DNA of 64,000 nt from Paraburkholderia sp. NMBU_R16 (GCF_013282575.1 NZ_JAAAYE010000002.1:124001-188000); one strand, 5' to 3'. Positions 9,265-17,853 are shown, counted from the stretch's first letter. Made by a program: numbers and translations. The notes: generated from the sequence alone by a model not told the origin.

Positions 9265-10536
9265 ATGCCGTCGCTTTCGGCGATTCCCAGACAAGACCCC
9301 CTGCAGATCTCCGGCTCGCCTTCGATGTCGAACGCTTCCGTTACCTCCTCACGCATGAGTGCGCCCGAGTTGCGCGCGACCGTGGCGCTCGCGGGCATTT
9401 TCGCGTTGCGCATGCTTGGTCTATTCATGATCATGCCGGTCTTCTCCGTCTACGCGAAGACGATTCCCGGTGGCGACAACGTGCTGCTCGTCGGCATCGC
9501 GCTCGGTGCGTATGGCGTGACGCAGTCGATGCTCTACATCTTTTATGGATGGGCATCGGACAAGCTTGGGCGCAAGCCCGTCATTGCAGCCGGTTTGCTG
9601 ATTTTCGCGATCGGCAGTTTCGTCGCGGCGATCGGCCATTCGATGGCCTGGATCATCGTGGGCCGCGTGATTCAGGGGATGGGCGCCGTCTCGTCGGCCG
9701 TCATTGCCTTCATCGCGGATCTCACGGCCGAGGAACATCGGACGAAAGCCATGGCCATGGTGGGCGGCAGCATCGGCATCTCGTTCGCCGTTGCGATCGT
9801 CGGCGCGCCTATCGTCTTTCATTGGGTGGGCATGAGCGGGCTGTTTACGCTCGTCGGCGTGCTGTCGGTGCTTGCGGTGGGCGTGGTGCTGTGGATCGTG
9901 CCCGATGCGCCGAAACCCGTGCATGTGCGCGCACCGTTTGCCGAGGTGCTGCGAAACGTCGAGCTCTTGCGCCTGAACTTCGGCGTGCTCGTGCTGCATG
10001 CGACGCAAACGGCGCTCTTTCTCGTCGTGCCGCGGATTCTCGAGAGCGGTGGCCTGCCCGTTGCATCGCATTGGAAGGTGTATCTGCCCGTGATGGGCTT
10101 GTCGTTCGTCATGATGGTGCCTGCCATCATCGCGGCCGAAAAACGCGGCAAGATGAAGCCCGTGCTGGTCGGTGCCATCGGGCTTATCCTGTTCGGCCAA
10201 TTGCTGCTCGGTACCGCACCGCATACGATTCTCACTGTGGCGGCGATTCTCTTCGTCTACTTTCTCGGCTTCAATATTCTCGAGGCGTCTCAGCCGTCGC
10301 TCGTGTCGAAGCTGGCACCGGGCACACGCAAGGGGGCGGCAGCCGGCGTCTATAACACGACACAGTCGATCGGGCTTGCGCTCGGGGGTGTCGTGGGGGG
10401 ATGGCTCATGAAGTCGGCGGGGCCGAACGCCGTGTTTTTTGCGTGCTCGGGTCTGGTACTGGGGTGGCTTATAATCGCCGCCAATATGAAGACGCCGCCG
10501 CGCAAGGTACAAGCCGCAGGCCGCGGCGAAGCGTGA
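9265..10536 (+). CDS. MFS transporter (YajR-like drug/proton antiporter)
   Basis: A 12-helix major facilitator of up to 423 residues. The MFS motif A between helices 2 and 3 reads GWASDKLGRKPV, and the early helix has RMLGLFMIMPVFSVY, as in YajR-like exporters. The substrate is unknown. Start choice is uncertain. The ATG at 9265 has a weak GGCGGG upstream. An in-frame ATG at 9325 gives a product beginning MSNASV with no good ribosome site but closer to the usual family N-terminus. The gene is divergent from uvrA and is followed by ssb after 17 bp, so the two are probably cotranscribed in part. Confidence 0.9.
   Translation: MPSLSAIPRQDPLQISGSPSMSNASVTSSRMSAPELRATVALAGIFALRMLGLFMIMPVFSVYAKTIPGGDNVLLVGIALGAYGVTQSMLYIFYGWASDKLGRKPVIAAGLLIFAIGSFVAAIGHSMAWIIVGRVIQGMGAVSSAVIAFIADLTAEEHRTKAMAMVGGSIGISFAVAIVGAPIVFHWVGMSGLFTLVGVLSVLAVGVVLWIVPDAPKPVHVRAPFAEVLRNVELLRLNFGVLVLHATQTALFLVVPRILESGGLPVASHWKVYLPVMGLSFVMMVPAIIAAEKRGKMKPVLVGAIGLILFGQLLLGTAPHTILTVAAILFVYFLGFNILEASQPSLVSKLAPGTRKGAAAGVYNTTQSIGLALGGVVGGWLMKSAGPNAVFFACSGLVLGWLIIAANMKTPPRKVQAAGRGEA
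10470..10475 (+). promoter_or_regulatory. possible internal promoter -10 for ssb
   Basis: A perfect TATAAT lies inside the 3' end of the MFS gene, about 80 bp before the ssb start, in otherwise GC-rich DNA. The -35 region (around 10447, TCGGGT) is weak. It is a candidate for independent ssb expression, not proven. Confidence 0.3.
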
Positions 10537-10553
10537 GTTAACTGGAGAAACAC

Positions 10554-11075
10554 ATGGCATCCGTGAACAAGGTCATTCTCGTCGGTAACCTGGGCGCCGA
10601 CCCGGAAGTGCGTTATCTGCCGAGCGGGGACGCCATCGCGAACATCAGGCTGGCGACGACCGATCGCTACAAGGACAAGACGAGCGGCGAAATGAAGGAA
10701 GCCACCGAATGGCACCGAGTGGTGTTTTTTGGGCGCTTGGCCGAGATCGTCAACGAATATCTGAAGAAAGGGTCGGCCGTGTATGTCGAAGGTCGCTTGC
10801 GCACGCGCAAGTGGCAGGGCACGGATGGGCAGGATCGCTATTCGACCGAAATCGTGGCCGATCAGATGCAGATGCTCGGTGGCCGTGGCGGTTCGGGCGG
10901 TAGCAGCAGTGGCGGCATGGGCGATGAGGGTGGATATAGCCGCGAGAGCGCTGAACGTGGCGGTGGCCGTTCGGGTGGCGGCGCAGGTGCTGCGCGCAGC
11001 GGTGGCGGTGGAAGCCGCCCGAGCGCGCCGGCCGGCGGTGGGTTGGATGAGATGGATGACGATATTCCGTTCTAA
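10554..11075 (+). CDS. ssb: single-stranded DNA-binding protein
   Basis: Essential ssDNA-binding protein of replication, recombination and repair. It has 173 residues. The N-terminal OB fold occupies about residues 1-110 (starting [20 protein letters not shown]). A Gly/Ser/Arg-rich flexible linker follows, then the acidic tip DDDIPF that docks partner proteins. The ATG has TGGAGAAA upstream. It follows the MFS gene closely and ends just before a strong hairpin-T-tract terminator. Confidence 0.98.
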   Translation: MASVNKVILVGNLGADPEVRYLPSGDAIANIRLATTDRYKDKTSGEMKEATEWHRVVFFGRLAEIVNEYLKKGSAVYVEGRLRTRKWQGTDGQDRYSTEIVADQMQMLGGRGGSGGSSSGGMGDEGGYSRESAERGGGRSGGGAGAARSGGGGSRPSAPAGGGLDEMDDDIPF

Positions 11076-11105
11076 ACGGAATCCGTCCATCGGCTGCTGA
11101 ACCCG

Positions 11106-11160
11106 GGCCGGAACACCAAGCGCAATCGAACGATTACGTGCGGTTTTCCGGCCTTTTTCT
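11106..11160 (+). terminator. rho-independent terminator after ssb
   Basis: The inverted repeat GGCCGGAA (11106-11113) / TTCCGGCC (11146-11153) is followed directly by TTTTTCTT. The loop is long (about 32 nt), but the stem is perfect and the T tract good. It lies 30 bp past the ssb stop codon. Confidence 0.65.
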
Positions 11161-11173
11161 TGATGGCCCGGTT

Positions 11174-11781
11174 TGGACGTTACTCGGACCAGCGGTGTGT
11201 CTGGTAAATCCAGCAAGTCATCGAGCAGCGACTCCCCTATCAAGTCAATCCTAGGCTGCCGCATAACTTCGGTCGCGAAAGGATCGCGTTGCGCGAGCAA
11301 GGCTCGAAATTGCTCACTCGTGAAAACGGTGGCGTTGAACGGACGATTATATTTGCGGGCGAGTGGGCGCAGGAGCGCATTTGTCCTAAGTTCGGACACT
11401 TCACCGAGCACAAGCACGTCGATCGATATCACTCTCCGCCTTTTCGTCATGCCGCGCGAACGATCCAAAAATGAAGGCCGCTTGTACGCCAGGTCTCTCG
11501 CGCAACACGTGCTGGAGATCCGCGACAAGTGCGCTGCTTTGATGAAAGAGTGTGATTAGCGGTGCGAGGGCCGGGTCTCGCGCGACCCGATAGGCAGCGT
11601 TCGTCGTACCGTGCCTCACGAGTCCGGCAGCCTGCCAGCGCTGCAACCATCGGTGCATATCACTAGGGTCCAGTTTGGCTTTGGTAGCCAGTTCCCTGGC
11701 GCTGAATTCTTCGTTCGGATGTTCGAACAGGTAGCGGAGGGCTTTGAAGCGACCCGCCCCACCGAAGAGCTCGGCAAACAT
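11174..11781 (-). pseudogene. HTH-nucleotidyltransferase gene, frameshifted
   Basis: The intact N-terminal part (11781 down to about 11421) encodes a winged-helix-like domain (residues 1-85, starting MFAELFGGAGRFKALRYL) followed by the first half of an MNT-type nucleotidyltransferase fold, GSFARHDEKAESDID. There the frame is lost and stops at 11401. The continuation of the fold (IDVLVLGEV...ATVFTSEQF...PRIDLIG) is found in another frame from about 11425 to 11190. The break coincides with a tandem 4-bp repeat TCGATCGA at 11419-11426. Removing one copy restores SDIDVLVLGEV. The second frame then has no stop and runs on antisense into ssb, so the natural C-terminus also appears lost. Intact relatives are small HTH-nucleotidyltransferase proteins. 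Sequence error at the repeat is the alternative. Confidence 0.8.
11419..11426. repeat. 4-bp tandem duplication causing a frameshift
   Basis: TCGA-TCGA on the plus strand, lying exactly where the nucleotidyltransferase reading frame breaks. One copy fewer would join the two halves of the conserved DxD-containing motif. Confidence 0.7.
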
Positions 11782-12230
11782 CGTCTCGTTCCATGCCTTT
11801 GACTCACCTTGGGACGCCGTCTGTCACCGTGCCGCCGACGGACGACTTATCGCCGATCAATAGAAAGCTACGTTTCATACTGATGATGCTCTCGGTATTT
11901 TTGTATTCAGGGCGAATAAATAGTACAGGCCAGTGCGGCCGTTAACTGGCATATGTGCTCGTCCAACTCGGGGGTGCGGCCCTCGAAATTCTCGTGCTTC
12001 TTTAGCGACGAGCGCCGTAAAGCCTCACATGCGGCCCCACTGAATCTGGGGCACGAGCGCGAAGACCCGCTTACAAAAGGAATCCAGGGAACGCACAGTC
12101 TACGCTCGCCGCATTCAGCGTAGATTCGAATAATAAAATAAATCTGGCCTCGGTCGGTTAATCGACTTATTATAATATAATAAGGTTGCGCAAATACGTT
12201 GCTCGACCGATTTGCCGCCGGAGATTCACC
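11782..12230. other. 449-bp intergenic region upstream of the pilus operon
   Basis: No convincing gene is seen. The stretch is less GC-rich than its surroundings and becomes strongly AT-rich at about 12125-12185. It carries three inverted repeats in sequence: CTACGCT/AGCGTAG at 12100-12123, GTCG...CGAC at 12153-12166, and a 19-bp AT-rich palindrome at 12166-12184. It probably holds the promoter and operators of the downstream Csu-like operon and the promoter of the nucleotidyltransferase pseudogene. Confidence 0.5.
12166..12184. promoter_or_regulatory. AT-rich palindrome overlapping a TATAAT box
   Basis: The perfect palindrome CTTATTA-TAATA-TAATAAG contains TATAAT at 12171-12176, about 55 bp before the first pilus subunit start. 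The position suits a -10 element with an overlapping operator. No good -35 is visible 17 bp upstream. Confidence 0.45.
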
Positions 12231-12770
12231 ATGGCTAACCGCAATTTGTTGAATAAAGAAGCTGACCGTCCCCTGCACATACGAACTCTAAAGTTTCTTC
12301 TCGGAGGTGTCGGCTTCGCTGGGGTATTCGCCTTTGGTCCTCCGTCAGCCGTCGCAGCCACAGCCACAGCCACCATGGCCGTCAGCGCGACGGTTCTGGC
12401 GACGTGTGCCATCTCGGCGGCCCCGCTGGCTTTCGGCGTCTATACGGGAGTACAAAACGATGCCGCGACTTCCCTCTTGGTGACCTGTACCAACACGACC
12501 TCCTATTCTATCGGCCTCGGTGCCGGGACGAGCGGCGGAACCGCGACAGCCCGGCAAATGGCTGGCACTCCCGCAGGCACGCTGTTGTATGCGCTGTTCT
12601 CGGACAGCGGGCGGACGGTCAATTGGGGTGACACCGGCGGCACCGGCCTCGTATCTGGAGTTGGCACCGGCCTGCCCCAGACGATCCCAGTCTATGGGCG
12701 GGTGGCGGCAGGGCAGCTTGTCGCGCCGGGCGCGTACGCCGACACGATTACGGCCACCGTCACCTACTGA
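12231..12770 (+). CDS. spore coat U (SCPU) domain pilin, Csu-like subunit 1
   Basis: Secreted subunit of an archaic (Csu-type) chaperone-usher pilus. It has 179 residues. A long signal peptide (hydrophobic core at about residues 20-43) is followed by one SCPU beta-sandwich domain with the family's typical cysteines, and the C-terminal strand ends TITATVTY. The ATG at 12231 has GGAG 8 bp upstream. A further in-frame start at 12186 would place Arg-rich residues ahead of the signal sequence. It is the first gene of a four-gene operon (SCPU, chaperone, usher, SCPU), with a 19-bp gap to the chaperone. Confidence 0.88.
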   Translation: MANRNLLNKEADRPLHIRTLKFLLGGVGFAGVFAFGPPSAVAATATATMAVSATVLATCAISAAPLAFGVYTGVQNDAATSLLVTCTNTTSYSIGLGAGTSGGTATARQMAGTPAGTLLYALFSDSGRTVNWGDTGGTGLVSGVGTGLPQTIPVYGRVAAGQLVAPGAYADTITATVTY

Positions 12771-12789
12771 TCGATGTCGGTGACGCGAA

Positions 12790-13527
12790 ATGATGCCTGC
12801 TACGATTGCCCGACGTCTGGCGGTCGGGGCGCTCACGGTTCTCATCGTTGCGCTGCCGGGCCGCGCAGCCCGGGCGCAGTCGCTCACGGTGCTGCCGATT
12901 GCCGTTCAGATGGTGCCAGGACAAATGACGAGCATCCTGAGAATCATCAATCAGGGGGACAGCGAGACTACCATCCAGATCCGCACCTTCGCCTGGAGCC
13001 AGCCTGAGGGCAAAGACCAGCTTACGACCTCCGATGAGGTGCTGGCCAGTCCACCACTCGCCATGATCCCACCGGGTGACACGCAGATCGTGCGTCTGGT
13101 GCTACGCCGCCGGCCGTTGGGACGCGAGGCCACCTATCGCATCCTGCTCGACCAGCTCCCGCCGCCGGCTGCGCCGGGGACAGTGCGTATCGCGCTGCGC
13201 TTGTCCATTCCCATCTTCGCCCAACCGCAGACCCGGGCCGTCCCACACTTGCAGTTTCACATCGAGAGCAACGCCCGCCAAGCATCCCTCGTAGCACTCA
13301 ATGACGGAGGAAGCCACGAAGCGATCCGCGACATCGCGCTGACAGCGAGCGATGGCAGCGGGTTGAAGGTCGAGACCAACGCCTCACCGTATGTTCTCGC
13401 CGGCACCACACACAGTTGGCGCATTGTCGCGCAGAACCTTCCCGTACCCGGTGCAATCGCGCGTCTGAGCGCACGTGCGGATAGTGGTGCCTTCGAACAA
13501 GCGGTTCCCGTGGTTGCGGCGCCTTAG
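12790..13527 (+). CDS. periplasmic pilus chaperone (PapD/CsuC-like)
   Basis: A 245-residue periplasmic chaperone that would cap pilin subunits and deliver them to the usher. A signal peptide ends near residue 29 (cleavage after ARA). The N-terminal PapD-like Ig domain covers about residues 30-150 and includes IPPGDTQIVRLVLRR, the chaperone G1/conserved-arginine region. A shorter C-terminal domain follows. Tandem ATG codons at 12790 and 12793 make the exact start ambiguous by one residue. Its 3' end overlaps the start region of the usher gene, indicating translational coupling. Confidence 0.88.
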   Translation: MMPATIARRLAVGALTVLIVALPGRAARAQSLTVLPIAVQMVPGQMTSILRIINQGDSETTIQIRTFAWSQPEGKDQLTTSDEVLASPPLAMIPPGDTQIVRLVLRRRPLGREATYRILLDQLPPPAAPGTVRIALRLSIPIFAQPQTRAVPHLQFHIESNARQASLVALNDGGSHEAIRDIALTASDGSGLKVETNASPYVLAGTTHSWRIVAQNLPVPGAIARLSARADSGAFEQAVPVVAAP

Positions 13528-15934
13528 TCATCCGCGGGCGGGCATCGCGTGGCTCGGCCGCGCGGCAATCGTCGTGCTGATGCTGATCATCATGCCGCAA
13601 CTAACCCGAGCCGCCGACCAAATGTTGTTACTGGAAGTAGAGGTCAATGGGCACTCCACCGGCAAGATTGGTGAGTTCACGCTGCGCGACGGTGCACTGA
13701 TGGCGCGGCACGACGAACTGCGCGACCTTGGGTTCCGGGTTCCCGGCGCCCTCGCCATCGGGGCTGACGGCTTGATCGCTCTGTCGAGCCTGCCCGGGTT
13801 GATTTGGCGCCTGGATCAAGCGAGTCAGACCTTGTACGTCACCGCCCCCAACGACCGTCTGCTGCCGACGCTGTTGACGACTGGGGCAAGTGCCGGAAGC
13901 AGTGGTGCGGTCGAGAGCGGCACGGGTGCGACGCTCAACTATGACATCGCCGGCACCTCCACCGCCGGCCAGGACGTCGCCAGCGGACTACTCGACCTGC
14001 GGATATTCTCGCCTTGGGGCGTTGCCAGCTCCGGATTGCTGGCCTATGCGGGCAGAGGCCAGGGGGGCCGCAGCATGCCATCGACGATACGCCTGGACTC
14101 GAGCTATACGCTTTCGAACCCCGAGACGCTGCGTCGCTATCGTATGGGCGACTTGATCACGGGGGGGCTCGCCTGGACCCGTTCGGTTCGCCTCGGGGGA
14201 GCCCAGTTGACCTCGGATTTCACCATGCGACCCGATCTGGTAACTTTCCCGCTGCCCTCGATTAGCGGCGTCACCGCAGTTCCCACCACCGTCGACGTAC
14301 TGGCCAACGGCACTCGATTGTTGTCGCGTCAGATCCAGGCGGGCCCCTTCGAAATTTCGCAACTACCGGTGGTAACAGGCGCCGGCACAATCTCGATGGC
14401 GCTGACCAACGCGCTGGGCCAACAGGTGGTCACGACGCTACCGTTCTACGCCAGCGCCGCGTTACTCGCCCCCGGTCTGCAGACCTTCTCGATGCAAGCG
14501 GGTGCGGTGCGGCGCAACTGGGGCGTGCTCAGCAACGACTATGGCCGCTTTGCGGGCACCGCAACCTATCGTCGCGGACTGTCCTTGGCGGTGACGGCCG
14601 AAGCCAGCACAGAAGCCACTGCGGGCTTGTTCATGGCAGGCGGCGGTGCCGTGATGAACCTCGGCAATTTCGCCGTATTCAATGCCGCGATAGCAGCCAG
14701 CGCCGGCTCCGCAGGCGCCAGTGCGCAGCTCTCCGCCGGCATCCAGCGTATCGGCAGGATATTCAGCTTCAGCGCCGCCGTATCGGTGGCCGGCCACAAC
14801 TTTCGGGATGTCGCGGCGATGAACGGCGACCCGGTTCCACGCGTGCGGCTGAACGCCAGCGTCGGCCTGTCGCTGGGGCGATTGGGCTCCGTGGGGCTAG
14901 CGTATGCTGGAGTGGACCGCGACACCGCCCCCACTATGGTCAGGCAGTACGTTCCGCCGGGCAGCGCGCTGGCACAGAGCACCTCATCGAGCGGGACCGT
15001 CTTCTTCCAGCCGGCCCAACACACGCATATCCTCTCCGCCAGCTATTCCGTCCCGGTGCGCTCCATGTCACTCTATGTCACGGGGTATCGTGATTTCGCC
15101 AACGGCGGTGGCAGCGCAATGATGGTCGGATTTGCGATGCCGATCGGCAAGCGCAGTTCGGTTGATGCGAGCGTGGGGGTTGCCACGGGCGGCAGCTATA
15201 AGCAGTTGCAGGCGGCGCAGTCACCGGTGTCGATCGGCGACTGGGGTTACCAAATCTACGGCTCAGACAGCAGGTTCCGGCACGAATTCGCCCAACTGCG
15301 ATACAAGTCGCCTTGGGCTCTCCTCGAGGCTGGCGCAGACCGGATCGACGGGCAGACATCGGCGCGCCTGGAATCCCAGGGTTCGCTTTCGTTCGTCGAT
15401 GGCGGCCTGTTTGCGTCCAACGCGATCGACGACAGCTTTGCCGTGGTCGACACCGATGGACTTGCACATGTCCGCGTCCTGTACGAGAACCGCGACGCGG
15501 GCCGCACCGACTCCGCCGGGCGGCTGCTGGTGCCCGACCTGCGTTCGTTCGATGTCAATCACATCGGCATCGAGCCGACGGATATCCCGCCGGACGTCAC
15601 AATTCCGTTCATCACGCGCGACGTGCGGCCTCAGGACCGCTCCGGCGTAGTGGTCAGATTCCCGGTGCGGAACAGTCATGGCGCATTGCTGCGACTGGTC
15701 GACGGCGCCGGCACACCGTTGGACGCCGGCAGCGTCGCCACGCTGCGTGCAACGGGCGCAGTCGTCCCCGTGGGCTATGACGGCAATGCGTATGTGGAGG
15801 ACCTCCAAGCCCACGACGAACTCGACGTGGAGCAGCCAGACGGCCGGCGCTGTCATGTCGCCTTCGACTACCGGCCCATCCCGGGCGATATCCCGACGAT
15901 TGGACCACTGCCTTGCCTGGAACAACGGCCGTGA
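13475..15934 (+). CDS. fimbrial outer-membrane usher (CsuD-like)
   Basis: Outer-membrane usher that secretes and assembles pilin subunits. It has up to 819 residues. An N-terminal signal sequence (hydrophobic stretch at about residues 28-46, ending TRAADQ) is followed by the periplasmic N domain (VEVNGHSTGKIGEFTL), a large beta-barrel (about 150-650), and C-terminal plug-like or CTD domains (GRLLVPDLRSFDVN, typical of ushers). No ATG lies near the start. GTG at 13475 gives a 53-bp overlap with the chaperone, and in-frame GTG or TTG codons up to 13511 are alternatives. The stop overlaps the next gene as GTGA. Confidence 0.88.
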   Translation: MRIVVPSNKRFPWLRRLSHPRAGIAWLGRAAIVVLMLIIMPQLTRAADQMLLLEVEVNGHSTGKIGEFTLRDGALMARHDELRDLGFRVPGALAIGADGLIALSSLPGLIWRLDQASQTLYVTAPNDRLLPTLLTTGASAGSSGAVESGTGATLNYDIAGTSTAGQDVASGLLDLRIFSPWGVASSGLLAYAGRGQGGRSMPSTIRLDSSYTLSNPETLRRYRMGDLITGGLAWTRSVRLGGAQLTSDFTMRPDLVTFPLPSISGVTAVPTTVDVLANGTRLLSRQIQAGPFEISQLPVVTGAGTISMALTNALGQQVVTTLPFYASAALLAPGLQTFSMQAGAVRRNWGVLSNDYGRFAGTATYRRGLSLAVTAEASTEATAGLFMAGGGAVMNLGNFAVFNAAIAASAGSAGASAQLSAGIQRIGRIFSFSAAVSVAGHNFRDVAAMNGDPVPRVRLNASVGLSLGRLGSVGLAYAGVDRDTAPTMVRQYVPPGSALAQSTSSSGTVFFQPAQHTHILSASYSVPVRSMSLYVTGYRDFANGGGSAMMVGFAMPIGKRSSVDASVGVATGGSYKQLQAAQSPVSIGDWGYQIYGSDSRFRHEFAQLRYKSPWALLEAGADRIDGQTSARLESQGSLSFVDGGLFASNAIDDSFAVVDTDGLAHVRVLYENRDAGRTDSAGRLLVPDLRSFDVNHIGIEPTDIPPDVTIPFITRDVRPQDRSGVVVRFPVRNSHGALLRLVDGAGTPLDAGSVATLRATGAVVPVGYDGNAYVEDLQAHDELDVEQPDGRRCHVAFDYRPIPGDIPTIGPLPCLEQRP

Positions 15935-16386
15935 GGCGGCGGCTCAGCCTGACGGCGCTGATGCTGCTCGCGCCGGCGGCGGCAAAGGCCATCTGTACCG
16001 TATCCTCCCTGGGCGTCGCGTTCGGCGTGTACAACCCGTCCGTCGCCACGCCCACGGATGCCACCGGTGCGGTGACGATCATATGCAGTGTGGCGTCCGG
16101 CCTTGGGAACTACAGCATCGCGCTCAGCGCCGGCGGTGGCGGCAGCTACGCCGGGCGGCGGATGAGCAACGGTAGTTCGGTGCTGCCCTACCAGCTTTAC
16201 TCCGATGCGGCGCACAGCCAGATTTGGGGCGACGGCACCGGCGGCAGCTCTGTCGTTGTCGGCACCGGTAGCATTCCGCTGCTGGGTGGCACCTCGACCC
16301 ATCAAGTGTACGGTCGCATCTCGGCGAACCGCGTGGCCAGCCCCGGCGCCTATACCGACGTCATCATTGTGACGGTAACGTATTGA
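15931..16386 (+). CDS. SCPU domain protein, Csu-like subunit 2
   Basis: A 151-residue exported single SCPU domain protein. The signal peptide (residues 1 to about 21) ends AKA. It is followed by CTVSSLGVAFGVY, the SCPU N-terminal signature, and the protein ends VIIVTVTY. The GTG start at 15931 overlaps the usher stop (GTGA), indicating coupled translation. In the Acinetobacter Csu system the gene after the usher encodes a larger two-domain tip adhesin (CsuE). This one has only one domain, so whether it is tip or shaft is open. Confidence 0.82.
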   Translation: MRRRLSLTALMLLAPAAAKAICTVSSLGVAFGVYNPSVATPTDATGAVTIICSVASGLGNYSIALSAGGGGSYAGRRMSNGSSVLPYQLYSDAAHSQIWGDGTGGSSVVVGTGSIPLLGGTSTHQVYGRISANRVASPGAYTDVIIVTVTY

Positions 16387-16611
16387 AAGTATTCCGAACG
16401 GACGGCTATGACCGATGAGCGCAGGCTGTGCGGCTCCAAACCCGCAGACGCGGGGCGCTGTTCTCCAGGCCGGCTCATTGCGCTGTGCGAGAAGCTCTCC
16501 AACGTCCATTTGCAGGCGTAAGCGCGAGTTTGCACGGCGGGTTATCACTGTCTTCCGAGACGCACCGATCGAGTCGATGTAACGCTGAGCATCACGGATC
16601 GCGTAACTGCA

Positions 16612-17853
16612 TCAAAACGAGCAGCTCGGCACGCTACCTGTCGTCGTGAAGCTCGACGTGGCCACGCCCGTTCCCGCGGGGACATCGTTCGAGTTATACA
16701 GGCCGACGTTCGCATACTGGTCCCCGTTTTGGCCTGTTGCATCGAGATTGATGTTGGCCAGATACGCGCCGACCGGATAACTCGAATTGAGCCCGGCTAT
16801 CTTCGTATAGGCGCCCGACACCGATTGGATCGAGTAAGCCCCATTGACGAAGATGTTCGACAGCGCAGGACTACCGCCTGTCGTGCAACTGTTGTAGTTC
16901 GTATCCATGACGATCATGTGCTTGACATGGATCATGCATGTATTGACGTAGCTCACGTTCTTCACTGTCAGCGAACACGGTCCAGTCTTGACGTTGATAC
17001 CGTTGTCGTTCGTCGACAGCATGCCGTTCAAGTCATAGCCGTACACGTAATTGTCCGTGAACAGAATGTTCGAGACCGTGTTTTTATCGATGCTGCCGAC
17101 GGACAAACCATGGGTGCCGTAGAGCCTCGTGTCGGATACAGTGACGTTCGAAATGTTTCCGGAATTGGTCTTGATGGCGATGCCGTCGTCGCCGGCCTCG
17201 ATGGTCGAATGGATGACCGTAGCGTTGGTCAGGCTATCGATGTCGATACCGTCGGCGTTCTTGCGCGTTGCGGGTGTACGAATGGACACGCCCCACGCTG
17301 TAAATCCGTTGCCGCCCTCGACGTACAGGTTCGGGTGCGCGGCCTGTGTCAGCGTGATGTTATAGACGATGAAGTTCGAGATTTTGCTGGCCTGCACGAG
17401 CCTCGGCGTTCCGGAAATGAGATCGCCGCGGCCGTCGACCGTACCCGGTCCCATCAACGATGCATGGGTGCCCGAGAATGCCAGTAGGTTGGCGTTGCTC
17501 GCATAGTTGTTCCCGATCAGCGTTGCGCCGGGACCGATGACGAGGCCCGCGCCGTTGATCGTCAGGCTTCCCGTGTAGAACGCGTCGTTGGAGCCGGACG
17601 GTGCAAGCACCACGCTTTGTCCCGTACCCGCGCATGCAGTTAACGCATCCTGAATGCGGCTCGTATCATCGGTGCTCGGCGGCGATGAACGCAACGAACT
17701 GGAGAAATTCGCATAGAGCGTCTTGCAGACGGCAGGATAAACCGGTTCAGTCACAGTGCGACTATCGCCGGTCGCCAGGGTCTGCGCGTGCGCCGATCCG
17801 GCAACGAACAGAATTCCAGCAAACAGCAGGCCCAATTTACGTTTTGTTTTCAT
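16612..17853 (-). CDS. secreted polygalacturonase, glycoside hydrolase family 28
   Basis: Pectin-degrading parallel beta-helix enzyme. It has 413 residues with a signal peptide (residues 1-23, ending AHAQ). GH28 motifs are present in order: NADGID (N199, D201), GDDG (D222, D223) and THGLSVGS (H248). These supply the catalytic aspartates and the conserved histidine. The fourth motif, normally RIK, reads NVK at residues 287-289: the Lys is kept but the substrate-binding Arg is replaced by Asn. The ATG at 17853 has AGGGGTG upstream, and a GTG two codons earlier is less likely. It stands alone, convergent with the pilus operon, and fits plant association. Confidence 0.9.
   Translation of the reverse strand: MKTKRKLGLLFAGILFVAGSAHAQTLATGDSRTVTEPVYPAVCKTLYANFSSSLRSSPPSTDDTSRIQDALTACAGTGQSVVLAPSGSNDAFYTGSLTINGAGLVIGPGATLIGNNYASNANLLAFSGTHASLMGPGTVDGRGDLISGTPRLVQASKISNFIVYNITLTQAAHPNLYVEGGNGFTAWGVSIRTPATRKNADGIDIDSLTNATVIHSTIEAGDDGIAIKTNSGNISNVTVSDTRLYGTHGLSVGSIDKNTVSNILFTDNYVYGYDLNGMLSTNDNGINVKTGPCSLTVKNVSYVNTCMIHVKHMIVMDTNYNSCTTGGSPALSNIFVNGAYSIQSVSGAYTKIAGLNSSYPVGAYLANINLDATGQNGDQYANVGLYNSNDVPAGTGVATSSFTTTGSVPSCSF

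Noticed and set aside
8022-10355. A long plus-strand frame antisense to uvrA and continuing into the MFS gene.
   Set aside because: It has no recognisable domain and covers conserved uvrA codons. Long shadow frames are normal in high-GC DNA.
10350-11528. A 392-codon open frame on the minus strand through ssb.
   Set aside because: Only its first part (about 11425-11190) resembles a protein, the displaced half of the nucleotidyltransferase. The rest is antisense to ssb and Ala/Thr repeats reflect the glycine-rich ssb linker.
11173-11559. A 128-codon plus-strand frame antisense to the nucleotidyltransferase pseudogene.
   Set aside because: The opposite strand shows clear nucleotidyltransferase similarity in two pieces. 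This frame has no recognisable features.
11907-12278. A 123-codon minus-strand frame in the pilus upstream region.
   Set aside because: Composition is unlike a protein, there is no ribosome site, and it overlaps the first pilus gene and its promoter palindromes.
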